64,000 nt of DNA from positions 1-64,000 of the forward strand of contig JBGCDJ010000003.1 of the NCBI GenBank assembly GCA_045105275.1. Reading direction: 5' to 3'. Of this stretch, positions 43,956 to 56,358 are shown piece by piece. The notes beneath the pieces were generated by a model. That model made no database searches. It was not told the DNA's origin and worked only from the letters and a program-made list of their open reading frames with translations. How positions within the stretch are numbered: the stretch's first letter is position 1; every line of letters starts with the position of its first letter. Position numbers and translations under genes: made by a program. The stretch is from Aquirickettsia sp045105275 (GTDB lineage Bacteria; Pseudomonadota; Alphaproteobacteria; Rickettsiales; Midichloriaceae).

Positions 43956-44903
43956 ATGTTCAAAAATACTGCTAACCCGCCAAAACTTCAGATTTTTTTA
44001 GCAAATCCACGTGGATTTTGTGCAGGAGTAGAAAGAGCTGTAGAAATAGTAGAGCGTACGATTTTAAAATATGGAGCTCCTGTGTATGTTAGGCATGAAA
44101 TAGTGCACAATAAATATGTTGTTGAAGGTCTTAGAGCAAAAGGTGCAATTTTTGTCGAAGAGATTAGTGAGATACCTGAGAATGCTGTGACTATTTTTTC
44201 TGCCCATGGGGTAAGTGAAAAAGTTGAAAATAAATCAAAATATAAGAATTTAAAAATAATTGATGCTACATGTCCACTCGTAAAAAAAGTCCATCTTCAA
44301 GCCCAAAAATTTGAGAAAGAAGGTGATAAAGTGATTTTGATTGGACATAAAAATCATGCGGAAGTTGAGGGGACCAGCGGCAGGGTTAAGCAGGATGTCT
44401 TTATTGTTGAGAATATAAGTGATATAGATAACATACCTTATGAAGTAGGGAGTAAAATTTCCTATATTACTCAAACCACTTTAAGTGTGGACGATACAAA
44501 AAATATAATTAATAAGTTAAAAAGTAAATTTCCAAATATTAAGGGGCCAGAGCTTAATAATATATGCTATGCCACACAGAACAGGCAAGATGCAGTAAAA
44601 AAACTTGCAATAATTGCAGATACTGTTTTTGTAATTGGTGCAAAAAATAGTTCGAATTCAAATAGATTGAGAGATATTGCTGAAAATTTTGGAGTAAAAG
44701 CATATTTATTAAATGGAGATAATGATGAAATTTCCAATTTATTGATCAATACTAAAATTTTAGGAATAACTGCAGGCGCATCTGCTCCTGAAATTTTAAT
44801 TGAAAATTTAATTAATAAAATAAGAAAAATTAGAGATATAGAAATTACTAATTTAAAAGGGATAGAGGAAAATATTAAATTTAAAATTCCTAGAGGGCTG
44901 TAA
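43956..44903 (+). CDS. ispH: 4-hydroxy-3-methylbut-2-enyl diphosphate reductase
   Basis: IspH is the last enzyme of the MEP isoprenoid pathway and a 4Fe-4S protein. The 315-residue product has the three cluster cysteines in PRGFCAGVERAVEI, IDATCPLVKKVH and NICYATQNRQDAV, plus GHKNHAEVEGTSG and TAGASAPE. Its cluster depends on the suf genes; its product feeds IspA. Confidence 0.96.
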   Translation: MFKNTANPPKLQIFLANPRGFCAGVERAVEIVERTILKYGAPVYVRHEIVHNKYVVEGLRAKGAIFVEEISEIPENAVTIFSAHGVSEKVENKSKYKNLKIIDATCPLVKKVHLQAQKFEKEGDKVILIGHKNHAEVEGTSGRVKQDVFIVENISDIDNIPYEVGSKISYITQTTLSVDDTKNIINKLKSKFPNIKGPELNNICYATQNRQDAVKKLAIIADTVFVIGAKNSSNSNRLRDIAENFGVKAYLLNGDNDEISNLLINTKILGITAGASAPEILIENLINKIRKIRDIEITNLKGIEENIKFKIPRGL

Positions 44904-45025
44904 AAAAGGCATGTTTTTGTATTAATATTTGAAATCAAAACAATGAGGCAGCATTTATTTATAACAGTTAATATTTATAGTGATAAAAAAAAAGAAATTT
45001 AATTCATAAAAATAGTAAATATCTA

Positions 45026-45054
45026 TTGACGAACCCGAAAGTTTTGCATATAAC
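45026..45054 (+). promoter_or_regulatory. Candidate promoter of the 23S-5S rRNA unit
   Basis: TTGACG (45026-45031), a 17-bp spacer and TATAAC (45049-45054) lie about 90 bases before the mature 23S. That a strong promoter is found here, with no 16S or tRNA upstream, supports independent transcription of the 23S-5S pair. Confidence 0.65.
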
Positions 45055-45144
45055 TGGCATACTAATTTCTTTGAAAAAGTGAATAAGATATTGTTTTTAA
45101 CAACAAGCTGAGACAAAAATTACTCTATATGCGCTATTTGTAAT

Positions 45145-47911
<2,767 letters not shown>

Positions 47912-47986
47912 AATTACATAGTGCGTATATAGTGTAATTTTTGTTTAATACCCCAAGGAATAAAATACAATATCTTATTTTTAATA

Positions 47987-48135
47987 GCCTAGTTTATTGG
48001 TGTGGCAACCATAGAGAAGACGAAACACTTGATACCATTCCGAACTCATAAGTGAAAAGCTTCTTCGCCAATGGTACTTTGTCTTAAGGCACGGGAGAGT
48101 AGGTCGTTGCCATTCCAGTAAACTAGGCTTTTTTT
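47987..48135 (+). terminator. Extended stem enclosing 5S with terminal T run
   Basis: GCCTAGTTTA (47987-47996) pairs perfectly with TAAACTAGGC (48119-48128), extending the 5S terminal helix by 10 bp, and is followed by seven T (48129-48135). It probably serves both as a processing stem and as an intrinsic terminator of the rRNA transcript. Confidence 0.65.
47998..48117 (+). rRNA. rrf: 5S ribosomal RNA
   Basis: The 120-base segment has the 5S core CATTCCGAACTCATAAGTGA and GGCACGGGAGAGTAGGTC. The ends pair: TGGTGTGGCAAC with GTTGCCATTCCA. It follows 23S after an 86-base spacer with no tRNA. Confidence 0.95.
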
Positions 48136-48158
48136 CTCATTAATTTAGTAGGAATAAT

Positions 48159-48431
48159 ATGTCAAATGTATTAGGAGTAGATGTAGGTAAAGCAAAAATT
48201 ATGGTGGCTTTATTAATTGTTAATAAATGTATTGGCAAAGAAATTTTGCAATAATGGTAAAGGCTTTAAATCACTAAACAAATGGCTTAAACAGAACATT
48301 GTTTCTATTTTAAAAGTTTTTCCAATAAATTAAAATCTGATGGTAATCATAGTATGGTTATTATAGCTGCCATTATGCATAAACTTCTTCACCTCTGTTT
48401 TACTAAATTGCCTATGGTAGTTAAAATATGA
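48159..48431 (+). mobile_element. IS110-family transposase remnant
   Basis: The frame from ATG 48159 reads MSNVLGVDVGKAKIMVALL, the N-terminus of IS110-type DEDD transposases. A frameshift near 48245 passes to NNGKGFKSLNKWLKQN, and after a large internal loss the C-terminal part reads NKLKSDGNHSMVIIAAIMHK followed by LLHLCF, ending at TGA 48429-48431. Most of the gene is missing. It sits 24 bases after the rRNA terminator. Confidence 0.65.
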
Positions 48432-49471
48432 AATTTAATGAAAAATTAAGCATAAAAAAAATCTTAATATTATGCATTGTGCTTGTTGCAATTCTTTTAT
48501 GTATAATCTATTACACAATATTTATTATGCCTAATGTGAAGGATAGGATTGACCTTAATGCAAGAAATCCATATTATTATATATATTCTTCAGGGAAGTT
48601 AATAGATGGCATTATAACATCTAGAGAAAAAGGTATATTACTGAATAATATTATTGATGTTATTAAGAAGCAAAATTTATAAGAAATAGAAATACTAGAT
48701 TTCGGTTCAGGTGATGGTAGGTTTTTTCCAATTATTCAAAAATTATCTATCCTTTATCCAAAAGTAAAAATAAAATACTTAGCTTATGATATAATTGAAG
48801 TAGGTTTAAAAAAGTTTCAAGTTAATTTAATAGAGGATGGATTTAAACTGATGGAAAGTAAACCCTTTATTAATACTGAAAAAGTCAATAAATTTAAGCC
48901 ATATAGGGTTTCTGAGTTAAAGAGGGATAACTTATATGTCACTATACTGCTCTCTAATGCACATAGTATTGATCAAGAAGTAACAAGTGTTTTAGGTGAA
49001 AATATTAATATCATATTTTCTATGTATGGTTCATTTATGCATATACCTTACTATAATAAAAGAGTAGATATGCTAAAAACATTATCAAGATCTCTTAATG
49101 AAAAAGGTTTAATTATTTTAGATGTACCTGCATTCCGAAATTTTAAATTAATGTTAAAAAAGTGTGATAAGTTGAGAGCAGAAAAGAGATATATAGAATT
49201 AGGTGATGCAATAGAGGAAGGTGATATAATTTATAAGGGAATATATTATCACCTTACAACTTTTAATGAATTAAAAAGATTAGCAGAGGATTCTAATCTT
49301 ATTATAAAAGAAAAAGGTATAACAGGAATAAGGTCACCTCATAGAATGCAGAAAAAAGTAAGCGAATTTAATAGGATTTATACATCATTAATGTCGTCAG
49401 TACTATCTTTAGGTATAGTGCCAGAAAGGCAAATAGAATCAAGTACTGCATATATATATATGCAGTATTAG
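48428..49471 (+). pseudogene. Membrane-anchored SAM methyltransferase split by an in-frame TAA
   Basis: One frame runs from ATG 48428 to 49471, interrupted only by TAA at 48680-48682. Before it lie 84 codons with a membrane helix (ILILCIVLVAILLCIIYYTI) and NARNPYYYIYSSGKLIDG. Directly after it comes EIEILDFGSGDGRFFPII, a SAM-binding motif I, and then the rest of a Rossmann methyltransferase fold (NIIFSMYGSFMHIPYYNKR, LNEKGLIILDVPAF). A re-start at ATG 48851 would lack motif I, so a functional enzyme needs readthrough. The substrate is unknown. Confidence 0.65.
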
Positions 49472-49493
49472 AACTAAATAAATCAAAGAAGTG

Positions 49494-50147
49494 ATGGCGC
49501 AAATTCTTTTAATAATATTAGTTTTTTTATTTACTACCAGCAATTATAGTTTAGCTAGTAAGTTAATTGATAAACCTAAAAATATATATCGCACTCAATG
49601 TGAAAAATCGTCAAACGAAATCAATTTATTACCTGGCTTTGAAGATAAATCATTTATAATAGAGATATCTGATTTTGGTGGCGGTTACATTGCTATGAAA
49701 ATTAGATTGTATAATAAGAGTAACTGTAAATCATCATGGTTTAACAAAGCAGAATACTTTGAAATAAAAAATTATATAATTCTAACTAAAAATATAAGAG
49801 GTTTAATAAATCATAAAAAAAGTATAGATTTAGTAAATTCTACACTTTGGATGCCTGGTGATAAAATTATGGAATTAATCACTACTAATGAGACAGTAGC
49901 GGCAAAGCTAATTCTGCCAAAAAGATGTGGTAAGCTTAAAGCGAACGGGGAAGTTGTAATAATAAGTAAAGATTGCATGACTGAAATTGATTTTGATAAA
50001 TTTAAAAAGCATAAAGATTTCTTTCCCGGTACTTTTTTAGTACTTCAATATGATAACGATCAAGACAGGCTATTACTTTTAGAAAATAAAGAAGATAATT
50101 GTAAAGATGAGAGGAAATGTATTGTGCTATATAAAAAAGAGTCTTAG
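49494..50147 (+). CDS. Exported hypothetical protein
   Basis: The 217-residue product starts at ATG 49494 with a signal peptide (MAQILLIILVFLFTTSNYSL, cleavage near ASKLID). The mature part has seven cysteines and alternating beta-like segments (EDKSFIIEISDFGGGYIAMK), with DFFPGTFLVLQYDNDQDRLLL near the end. I do not recognise the family. It lies between the broken methyltransferase and an IS6 remnant and appears intact, so it may be a recently acquired or still selected accessory gene. Confidence 0.55.
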   Translation: MAQILLIILVFLFTTSNYSLASKLIDKPKNIYRTQCEKSSNEINLLPGFEDKSFIIEISDFGGGYIAMKIRLYNKSNCKSSWFNKAEYFEIKNYIILTKNIRGLINHKKSIDLVNSTLWMPGDKIMELITTNETVAAKLILPKRCGKLKANGEVVIISKDCMTEIDFDKFKKHKDFFPGTFLVLQYDNDQDRLLLLENKEDNCKDERKCIVLYKKES

Positions 50148-50198
50148 GGATTTATACCTTTACCTTGACTCTTTTGTTGCTGGTTATGAAAGAAATTA

Positions 50199-50804
50199 AT
50201 GGTACTAATACTTGAGGAATTATTTCTACAAAGCGATTATATGAAGGTGCTGTGGGGAAATATTTTTTCAATAAATGCTGATAAACTCAGTATAATAGGT
50301 CCTAAATTTTCTGATCATTTTGAAGAGATTATCAAAAAGAGGCAGAGTAAAATGACAGAGAAATGGCATTTAGGTGAAATGATAATAAGAATAAACAGAG
50401 AATATTTTATACTGTGGAGAGATGTTGATTCAGAAGGATATAAAGTAGATGTGTTTTTACAAAAGCGTCGTAATAAAAAATCAGCAATACGCTTTTTATC
50501 TAGGTTATTAAGATCTATCTCACACCTAGAGTAATTGTAACAGATAAGCTAAAAATAGAACCATAAGGGGCTAAATAATCGTGCAGAAAACTCACATCAA
50601 CCTACACGTAGAAAGGGAAAATGTCTGATTAAGTTCAAATCTCCGCAGGGTGTGCAGAGAACACTATCATTAATGGGGGAAATTAGAAATATATTTGCTA
50701 TAGATGTTGGTAGATACACTAATAATGCACGCACTCAAAAAGATAATTTCAAAAAAGCTAAATCTATTTGGGATGAAGCTATGCATGTGGTAGCTGCTGC
50801 CTAA
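50199..50804 (+). mobile_element. IS6-family transposase remnant (frameshifted)
   Basis: From about 50295 the frame reads GPKFSDHFEEIIKKRQSKM, then EKWHLGEMIIRINREYFILW and RDVDSEGYKVDVFLQKRR, the IS6/IS26-type catalytic core. Near 50525 the frame changes to PRVIVTDKLKIEP, then after a TAA and a deletion continues as GLNNRAENSHQPTRRKGK to TAA 50802-50804 (AMHVVAAA end). The DDE residues are partly present but the gene is broken in at least two places. No terminal inverted repeats were identified. Confidence 0.75.
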
Positions 50805-51046
50805 AATCTAAGCTTAGATGATAACCTATATCCTGAACTTGATGGTGCCTTTCTCTTCTTCCTTAATTGCTGATGAAATTACTTTTTGTTTTGAATATTG
50901 AGCTGTATTTTTTTTTCTCTGAAATTTTATTATTTTAATATCAAAATTTATCTTTCAATTTCTGTCCAACTTTTTAGATCTGCCTTATACTTCCCATTAT
51001 GAGATTTTTAGCATAATTATTAATAAAAATTTCAATAATTGCTTAT
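50805..51046. other. Intergenic gap without a gene
   Basis: About 240 bases between the IS6 remnant and the next gene; short frames only. No IS end, RNA gene or clear terminator is seen. Confidence 0.45.
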
Positions 51047-51508
51047 ATGTGGAAAAAACGAGGAAGACCTAAAAATTCAATATATCTAATTAATAAAGGG
51101 ACACCTGAATTGCAGGCCAAACGCAGAATGAACTTAACGAGTGAATCTTTAGATATTTGTTTAAAAAAAAATATTATTGATAATGACCAACATAGAAGCA
51201 GTATTAAATTAAGGTGGTTTTATACAGTTATTTTTGGAGCTCCTATAATTCAATCTAAATTAATAAAATTAGATTTTTTTAAAAGTAAAAATTATGATGA
51301 AGTTTTTTTGCAAAAGCTAGAGAAAAAATATTATGAAGTGCTACAACAATTAAAAGAAATTTATGCTCATAGAATTGTTATGAGCATATGTATACATAAT
51401 GAATTTCCAAAATTTCTTATTTTAGGTAAATATTGTGATAATCAAAAAGAAAAATTTATCCAGGGAATGATTTTATTAGATGAAGAATTGAATAAAATTA
51501 TGCAATAA
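51047..51508 (+). CDS. Conserved-looking hypothetical protein with GRPK start
   Basis: The 153-residue product starts MWKKRGRPKNSIYLINKGTP, with an AT-hook-like RGRPK, and has the pattern TPELQAKRRMNLTSE followed by helical sequence (IKLRWFYTVIFGAPIIQSK). Proteins that open with this W-K-x-R-G-R-P-K and GTPELQ pattern are, to my memory, found in several Rickettsiales genomes, sometimes near phage genes; no function is assigned. It stands alone and converges with sdhA. Confidence 0.6.
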   Translation: MWKKRGRPKNSIYLINKGTPELQAKRRMNLTSESLDICLKKNIIDNDQHRSSIKLRWFYTVIFGAPIIQSKLIKLDFFKSKNYDEVFLQKLEKKYYEVLQQLKEIYAHRIVMSICIHNEFPKFLILGKYCDNQKEKFIQGMILLDEELNKIMQ

Positions 51509-51556
51509 GTGCCGGCATATTAGCGTATATTTAGGCTTCTTACGTAGATGATATAA

Positions 51557-53353
51557 TTAATAAACCCTTTTTACCGGAGGGAAAAACTCAACTTCATCAG
51601 TTAGTGTTTTTTTGGATACTTCTCTATAATCAATTTTAATTTTACCTGTCTTTTCATTTAATTGAATCAAAGTATGTTTCATCCATTTTTTATCATCTCT
51701 TTCTTGATAATCTTCCCTAGCATGTGCACCTCTTGATTCTTGTCTATTATATGCTGCTGAAATAGTTGTAAGTGCTTGAGATCTAAGATTATCCAATTCT
51801 AATGCTTCAACTAAATCACTATTCCAAATCATACTTCTATCGGAAATACCAATATCTTTGAACGAATTATAAATCTCTAGCATATGACCTACACCTTCTT
51901 TCAAAGAATCTTCTGTACGGAATACAGCAGAATGCTTGTGCATAGTTTTTTGCATATTCAATCTGATTTTTGATGTAGGAAGCTTGCCCTTTGAATATCT
52001 GATTTCATTGAATCTATCTAAAATTTTTTCAATACATTCATTTGGAATATCAGGTTTTGCACATCCAGGCTTTACTAATTCCGAAGCTTTAATTGCTGCC
52101 GCCCTACCAAATACAACTAAATCTAATAGTGAATTCGAACCCAGTCTATTTGCACCATGAACCGATACGCAAGCAGCTTCACCAATAGACATCAAACCAG
52201 GAACAATTTTCATATTCTTGCCACTTTTAGCCAGAACTTCTCCATGAAAATTAGTTGGTATTCCACCCATATTATAATGCACCGTAGGTGTGACTGGGAT
52301 TGGCTCTTTAGTTACATCTACTCCTGCGAAAACTTTTGCTGTTTCAGAAATACCAGGTAGTCTTTTGTGAATTATATCAGCATCTAAATGCGATAAAACC
52401 AGATGTATATATTCCCCATCTTCACCACAACCCCTACCTTCACGCATTTCTATCGTCATAGCCCTACTTACAACATCCCTTGAGGCTAAATCTTTTACTG
52501 AAGGAGCATATCGCTCCATAAATCTTTCTCCATCTTTGTTAACTAAATAACCGCCTTCACCTCTAACACCCTCAGTTATTAAACAGCCAGCGCCATATAC
52601 ACCCGTGGGGTGGAATTGTATAAACTCCATATCCTGTAATGATAAACCAGCACGCAAAATCATGCCGCCACCATCCCCAGTACAAGTATGTGCTGATGTT
52701 GCAGAAAAATATGCTCTACCGTAACCACCAGTAGCTAATACAATTAAATTTGCGCTAAATTTATGAATTGTGCCGTCTTCAAGAGAATATGCAAGAACTC
52801 CTATAAATTCTCCAGCATCATTTTTTATTAAATCAATAGTAAAATATTCAACAAAAAACTCTGCATCTGCTTTCAAACATTGTTGATATAAAGTATGAAG
52901 GATAGCATGGCCAGTTCTATCAGCTGCAGCACATGTTCTTTGAGCAGGCTCTCCTTTGCCATATTCAGTTGTCATGCCTCCAAAAGGCCTTTGATAAATT
53001 TTACCCTCTTTTGTTCTGGAAAAAGGAACGCCGTAATGTTCAAGTTCAATAATAGACTCTGCAGCATTTTTACACATATATTCAATGGCATCCTGATCAC
53101 CCAACCAATCAGAGCCTTTAACAGTGTCGTACATGTGCCAGCGCCAATCATCTTTCCCCATATTACCTAATGAAGCGCTAATGCCTCCCTGAGCTGCAAC
53201 TGTGTGACTTCTTGTGGGAAACACTTTTGTAATGCAGGCTGTTTTTAGATTTTTCTCTGCCATGCCAAGAGTTGCTCTTAAACCGGCACCTCCAGCTCCC
53301 ACAACTATAACATCATACTTATGTTCAATTATATCATACGATTTTGTCTTCAT
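51557..53353 (-). CDS. sdhA: Succinate dehydrogenase flavoprotein subunit
   Basis: SdhA oxidises succinate in complex II with covalently bound FAD. The 598-residue product has DVIVVGAGGAGLRATLG, SHTVAAQGGISASLGN with the FAD-linking His, QFHPTGVYGAGCLITEG, active-site HYNMGGIPTNFHG and the C-terminal ESRGAHAREDYQERDD. It follows sdhD by one base. No sdhB adjoins it; in Rickettsiales sdhB is often elsewhere. Confidence 0.97.
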   Translation of the reverse strand: MKTKSYDIIEHKYDVIVVGAGGAGLRATLGMAEKNLKTACITKVFPTRSHTVAAQGGISASLGNMGKDDWRWHMYDTVKGSDWLGDQDAIEYMCKNAAESIIELEHYGVPFSRTKEGKIYQRPFGGMTTEYGKGEPAQRTCAAADRTGHAILHTLYQQCLKADAEFFVEYFTIDLIKNDAGEFIGVLAYSLEDGTIHKFSANLIVLATGGYGRAYFSATSAHTCTGDGGGMILRAGLSLQDMEFIQFHPTGVYGAGCLITEGVRGEGGYLVNKDGERFMERYAPSVKDLASRDVVSRAMTIEMREGRGCGEDGEYIHLVLSHLDADIIHKRLPGISETAKVFAGVDVTKEPIPVTPTVHYNMGGIPTNFHGEVLAKSGKNMKIVPGLMSIGEAACVSVHGANRLGSNSLLDLVVFGRAAAIKASELVKPGCAKPDIPNECIEKILDRFNEIRYSKGKLPTSKIRLNMQKTMHKHSAVFRTEDSLKEGVGHMLEIYNSFKDIGISDRSMIWNSDLVEALELDNLRSQALTTISAAYNRQESRGAHAREDYQERDDKKWMKHTLIQLNEKTGKIKIDYREVSKKTLTDEVEFFPPVKRVY

Positions 53354-53354
53354 T

Positions 53355-53759
53355 TTAGCTCATACCTGAAAAATATCTAAATAATAAATGATAAAAAATA
53401 AAATTAATAATACTTACAAAGTAAGTTAAAATACAAATAGCGATTAAAATTTTATTCAAAAATTTATACAAAGTTTCGCACTGTATATAGTCTTTTATTA
53501 TATCATTCATACCCAGATATCCGTGATATAAAAAGAATAAAATAAATATTGCAATCAATGTGAAATTCATCGGATGAGAAATGAAAAGTATCACATTTTC
53601 AGAGGAGGAAGACTTAATTAAATTTACTATGCAAAATATCAGCCAAATAAAAAGTGGTATCAATATTATTGCTGTAAATCTTTGCCTAATAAAATGCAAC
53701 GTACTAAATTTAGAACTTCCGTGTCCCTTTACCTTGCTAGCTAAATTTTTTAAACTCAT
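53355..53759 (-). CDS. sdhD: Succinate dehydrogenase membrane anchor subunit
   Basis: The 134-residue product has three membrane helices and the conserved HFIRQRFTAIILIPLFIWL start and HGYLGMNDIIKDYI, where His ligates heme b. It lies between sdhC and sdhA with 11- and 1-base gaps. Confidence 0.9.
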   Translation of the reverse strand: MSLKNLASKVKGHGSSKFSTLHFIRQRFTAIILIPLFIWLIFCIVNLIKSSSSENVILFISHPMNFTLIAIFILFFLYHGYLGMNDIIKDYIQCETLYKFLNKILIAICILTYFVSIINFIFYHLLFRYFSGMS

Positions 53760-53770
53760 AACTTAGTTAA

Positions 53771-54163
53771 TTATAAAATGATTATATACCAAAAAACTCC
53801 AGTAAAAATAATAGATAAAGTGATAGCTAACCATCCTGTTAAATTTACCATTTTTATTTCCATCAATTTACCTGCATCCCAAAATAAATACCTAATTCCA
53901 GTGCACATGTGATAAAAAATACAATAACTGAATAATATTACAACCGACATAAAAAATTTATTTTTTGTGATGTAGGTTAAAATATTTCCAAAATCTTCTA
54001 GTGTGCTGCTTTTAAAAGTGTAAATATTTGTAGTCCAAAGAATTATAAGAAAGCCAAAAAACATAACAAAGCCTGTAATTCTATGCATAATTGATAGAAC
54101 TGATGATATTTGTGGCTTATAAATAGTCAAATGAGGGGATAGTGGATGAGGTTTTTTCATCAA
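53771..54163 (-). CDS. sdhC: Succinate dehydrogenase cytochrome b556 subunit
   Basis: The 130-residue product has three membrane helices, the SPHLTIYKPQISSVLSIMHR start with the ubiquinone-site Ser and Arg, and YHMCTGIRYLFWDAGK where His ligates heme b. It is the first gene of the sdhCDA operon. Confidence 0.94.
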   Translation of the reverse strand: MMKKPHPLSPHLTIYKPQISSVLSIMHRITGFVMFFGFLIILWTTNIYTFKSSTLEDFGNILTYITKNKFFMSVVILFSYCIFYHMCTGIRYLFWDAGKLMEIKMVNLTGWLAITLSIIFTGVFWYIIIL

Positions 54164-54276
54164 AAATAATTTAATCTTTACTTAATGTACATGATAAGAT
54201 TATTTTTTGTTAATTCAAGCACTTTCACCTTTTAAAATAAATTGGTAAAGTGAGTTGAAAATTAGAGCTGAGTAGT

Positions 54277-55063
54277 GTGATGTTGTTGAAATTTATACCT
54301 TATGGACTAATTATTTATAATAAAAAAGAGAGCGAAATTACTGATTGTAGTGTTTTAAGGCTATTAGGAAGTGCTAGATCAAAAAATATTGATTTATCAA
54401 TTTTCACTCCAGAGCAATTTGAATTAGTGGTAACACGAAGTGATAGAAATAGCATTTTAGTTGATGATCAGACTACGCTATTGCCAGATTTTATTCTGCC
54501 AAGAATTGGTTCTTCGATGAGTTTTTCGCTGTATCAGTAATCAAACAATTAGAGCATTATGGTGTTTATTCTTGTAATTCAGCAAATGTAATACAAAATG
54601 TAAAAGATAAGTTGTAAGTGCATCAAATTTTAGCCTATAGCAAGCTACCAACACCAAAAACAATGCTTGCCAAATTCTCTGTTGATATATCCGTAGTTAA
54701 AAGAGAAATTGGAATCCCTTTAATTATTAAAAATGTTACAAGCACTCAAGGTAGAGGGGTTCATTTATGTGAATCAGAAAAAAATTCGATATTATGGAGC
54801 TTACATATACCAATAATGACAATGCAAATATTATAATTCAGCAATTTATAGAAACTAGTTACAGAAAGGATCTAAGAGTGTTTATTATTGGTGGCAAAGT
54901 GGTTGGATGTACAGCCTTCGAATTAACTCTTGAAGCTGAATGGATGGCAACTGAGGCATCAAGACTATTAAATCTTGATGTTGTTGGGCAACGAATTGCT
55001 GATGATATTTTAGATTATGTTTTAGTTAAAAATCGATATGAAATAAAAAATAAAAGGGTATAA
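54277..55063 (+). pseudogene. Decayed RimK-like ATP-grasp ligase
   Basis: Pieces of a RimK-type (glutamate/alpha-aminoacid) ligase run in order through three frames: LPDFILPRIGSSMSF, then after a frameshift near 54525 VIKQLEHYGVYSCNSANVI, a TAA at 54615-54617 replacing a codon of KDKL..HQILAY, IPLIIKNVTSTQGRGVHL, and after a second shift near 54790 IIIQQFIETSYRKDLRVFII. After VVGCTA about 20 codons of the family are missing. It is followed 5 bases later by the amidotransferase gene, suggesting one old operon. Confidence 0.75.
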
Positions 55064-55068
55064 TTATT

Positions 55069-55863
55069 ATGTGTAGACTTATTGGTTATAGAGGTAAAAC
55101 AAGTATTTTGATAAGTGAATTAATAGAGAAGCCAGAAAACTCATTGATCAAGCAAAGTCTTGAGACTAAGTTAGGCAAAAAGGGTATAAATGCCGATGGT
55201 TTTGGAATATCTTGGTATAACCAAGATATAGATGATACACCGGGCATTTTTAAATCAACCCAGCCTGCATGGAACGACAATAATCTAAAACATATATGCA
55301 ATAAGATTTTATCAAATTGTTTTTTAGGTCACGTTAGAGCTTCTACAGTTGGAGATGTAACCATAAACAATTGCCATCCCTTTTCATATCAAAAATATTC
55401 TTTTGTGCACAATGGAACTATTCGCCATTTTGAAAAAATTCGACGCTCATTACTTAATGTACTTAAGGAAGAATTATTTTATCAAATTAAAGCGCAAACA
55501 GATTCTGAACATTTATTTTTCTTAATTATGCATTTTCTATTTGATGATATAGAGCAAAATTTGGAGCAAGCAGTTTTAAAGGCATTTGAATGGGTTGTTG
55601 ATAATCAATATCAAGAAGATGAAGCTCATTTATCAAAACTTAATATTATCATCACAGATGGTAATAAAATTATAGCAACAAGATTCGCTTCAAAAAACAA
55701 TAAGGCTATTCCACTTTATTATAATATTGAGCGTGATGACTCAATCATTATAGCATCTGAGGCACTCTCAAACATTGAATCTGAAATGTGCCAATTATTA
55801 CCACAAAACTCATATTTAGTAATCAATGAAATGCCTTTGAAAATTAAAATTAAAACTTTTTAA
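55069..55863 (+). CDS. Class II glutamine amidotransferase (YafJ-like)
   Basis: The 264-residue product begins MCRLIGYRGKTSIL, with the Ntn catalytic Cys after Met, and has GHVRASTVGDVTINNCHPF, HNGTIRHFEKIRR and the QTDSEHLFFLIMH segment of the YafJ group. No synthetase domain is attached. The substrate that receives ammonia is not known. It is intact although its upstream partner gene is decayed. Confidence 0.85.
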   Translation: MCRLIGYRGKTSILISELIEKPENSLIKQSLETKLGKKGINADGFGISWYNQDIDDTPGIFKSTQPAWNDNNLKHICNKILSNCFLGHVRASTVGDVTINNCHPFSYQKYSFVHNGTIRHFEKIRRSLLNVLKEELFYQIKAQTDSEHLFFLIMHFLFDDIEQNLEQAVLKAFEWVVDNQYQEDEAHLSKLNIIITDGNKIIATRFASKNNKAIPLYYNIERDDSIIIASEALSNIESEMCQLLPQNSYLVINEMPLKIKIKTF

Positions 55864-55875
55864 TGAAATTGATCT

Positions 55876-56358
55876 TTATTTTTTCTCTCGATTAATTATA
55901 CATCTACTAATTTCAGCAATTAAAATTAAGATTATACTCATTACAATAAAGCTATCAGCAAGATTAAAAGCAGGATAATGCCAGCCTAAGATATGAAAAT
56001 CAATAAAATCAAATACCTGACCAAATATGATTCTATCAATTAAATTTCCTATTGCACCACCTACAATCATCCCCTGAATGATAGGATTTATATTGGTCAT
56101 TAAATATAACATCAAAATTAATATAGCGGATGAGACACAAATAAATAATATTGGAGATAAATTATATTCACTAAAAATGCCAAAGCTGATTCCTTTATTC
56201 CAGATTTCAACAAAATTAAAAAAAGAATTTATTTTGTACACGTGAATTTTATTAGAATTCAAAAATTCTAAAATTATTTGTTTACTTGCTTGATCAAGCA
56301 ATAAAATTACAAGCGAAACTATAACTATAATAAAAATCTTTTTTAGCTTCAAAAACAT
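55876..56358 (-). CDS. lspA: Lipoprotein signal peptidase
   Basis: LspA removes the signal peptide of lipoproteins after Lgt action. The 160-residue product has four membrane helices, LDQASKQIILEFL near the first, NKGISFGIF, and the catalytic Asp pair in IGNLIDRIIFG and FNLADSFI. Its start overlaps the end of holB by 10 bases. Confidence 0.95.
   Translation of the reverse strand: MFLKLKKIFIIVIVSLVILLLDQASKQIILEFLNSNKIHVYKINSFFNFVEIWNKGISFGIFSEYNLSPILFICVSSAILILMLYLMTNINPIIQGMIVGGAIGNLIDRIIFGQVFDFIDFHILGWHYPAFNLADSFIVMSIILILIAEISRCIINREKK

Noticed and set aside
50531..50542. GTAATTGTAACA, matching the core of the shared CtrA-like site
   Set aside because: It encodes VIVTDK of the IS6 transposase remnant, has no TTAA at the right distance and no -10 after 9 bases. 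It is a coding coincidence.
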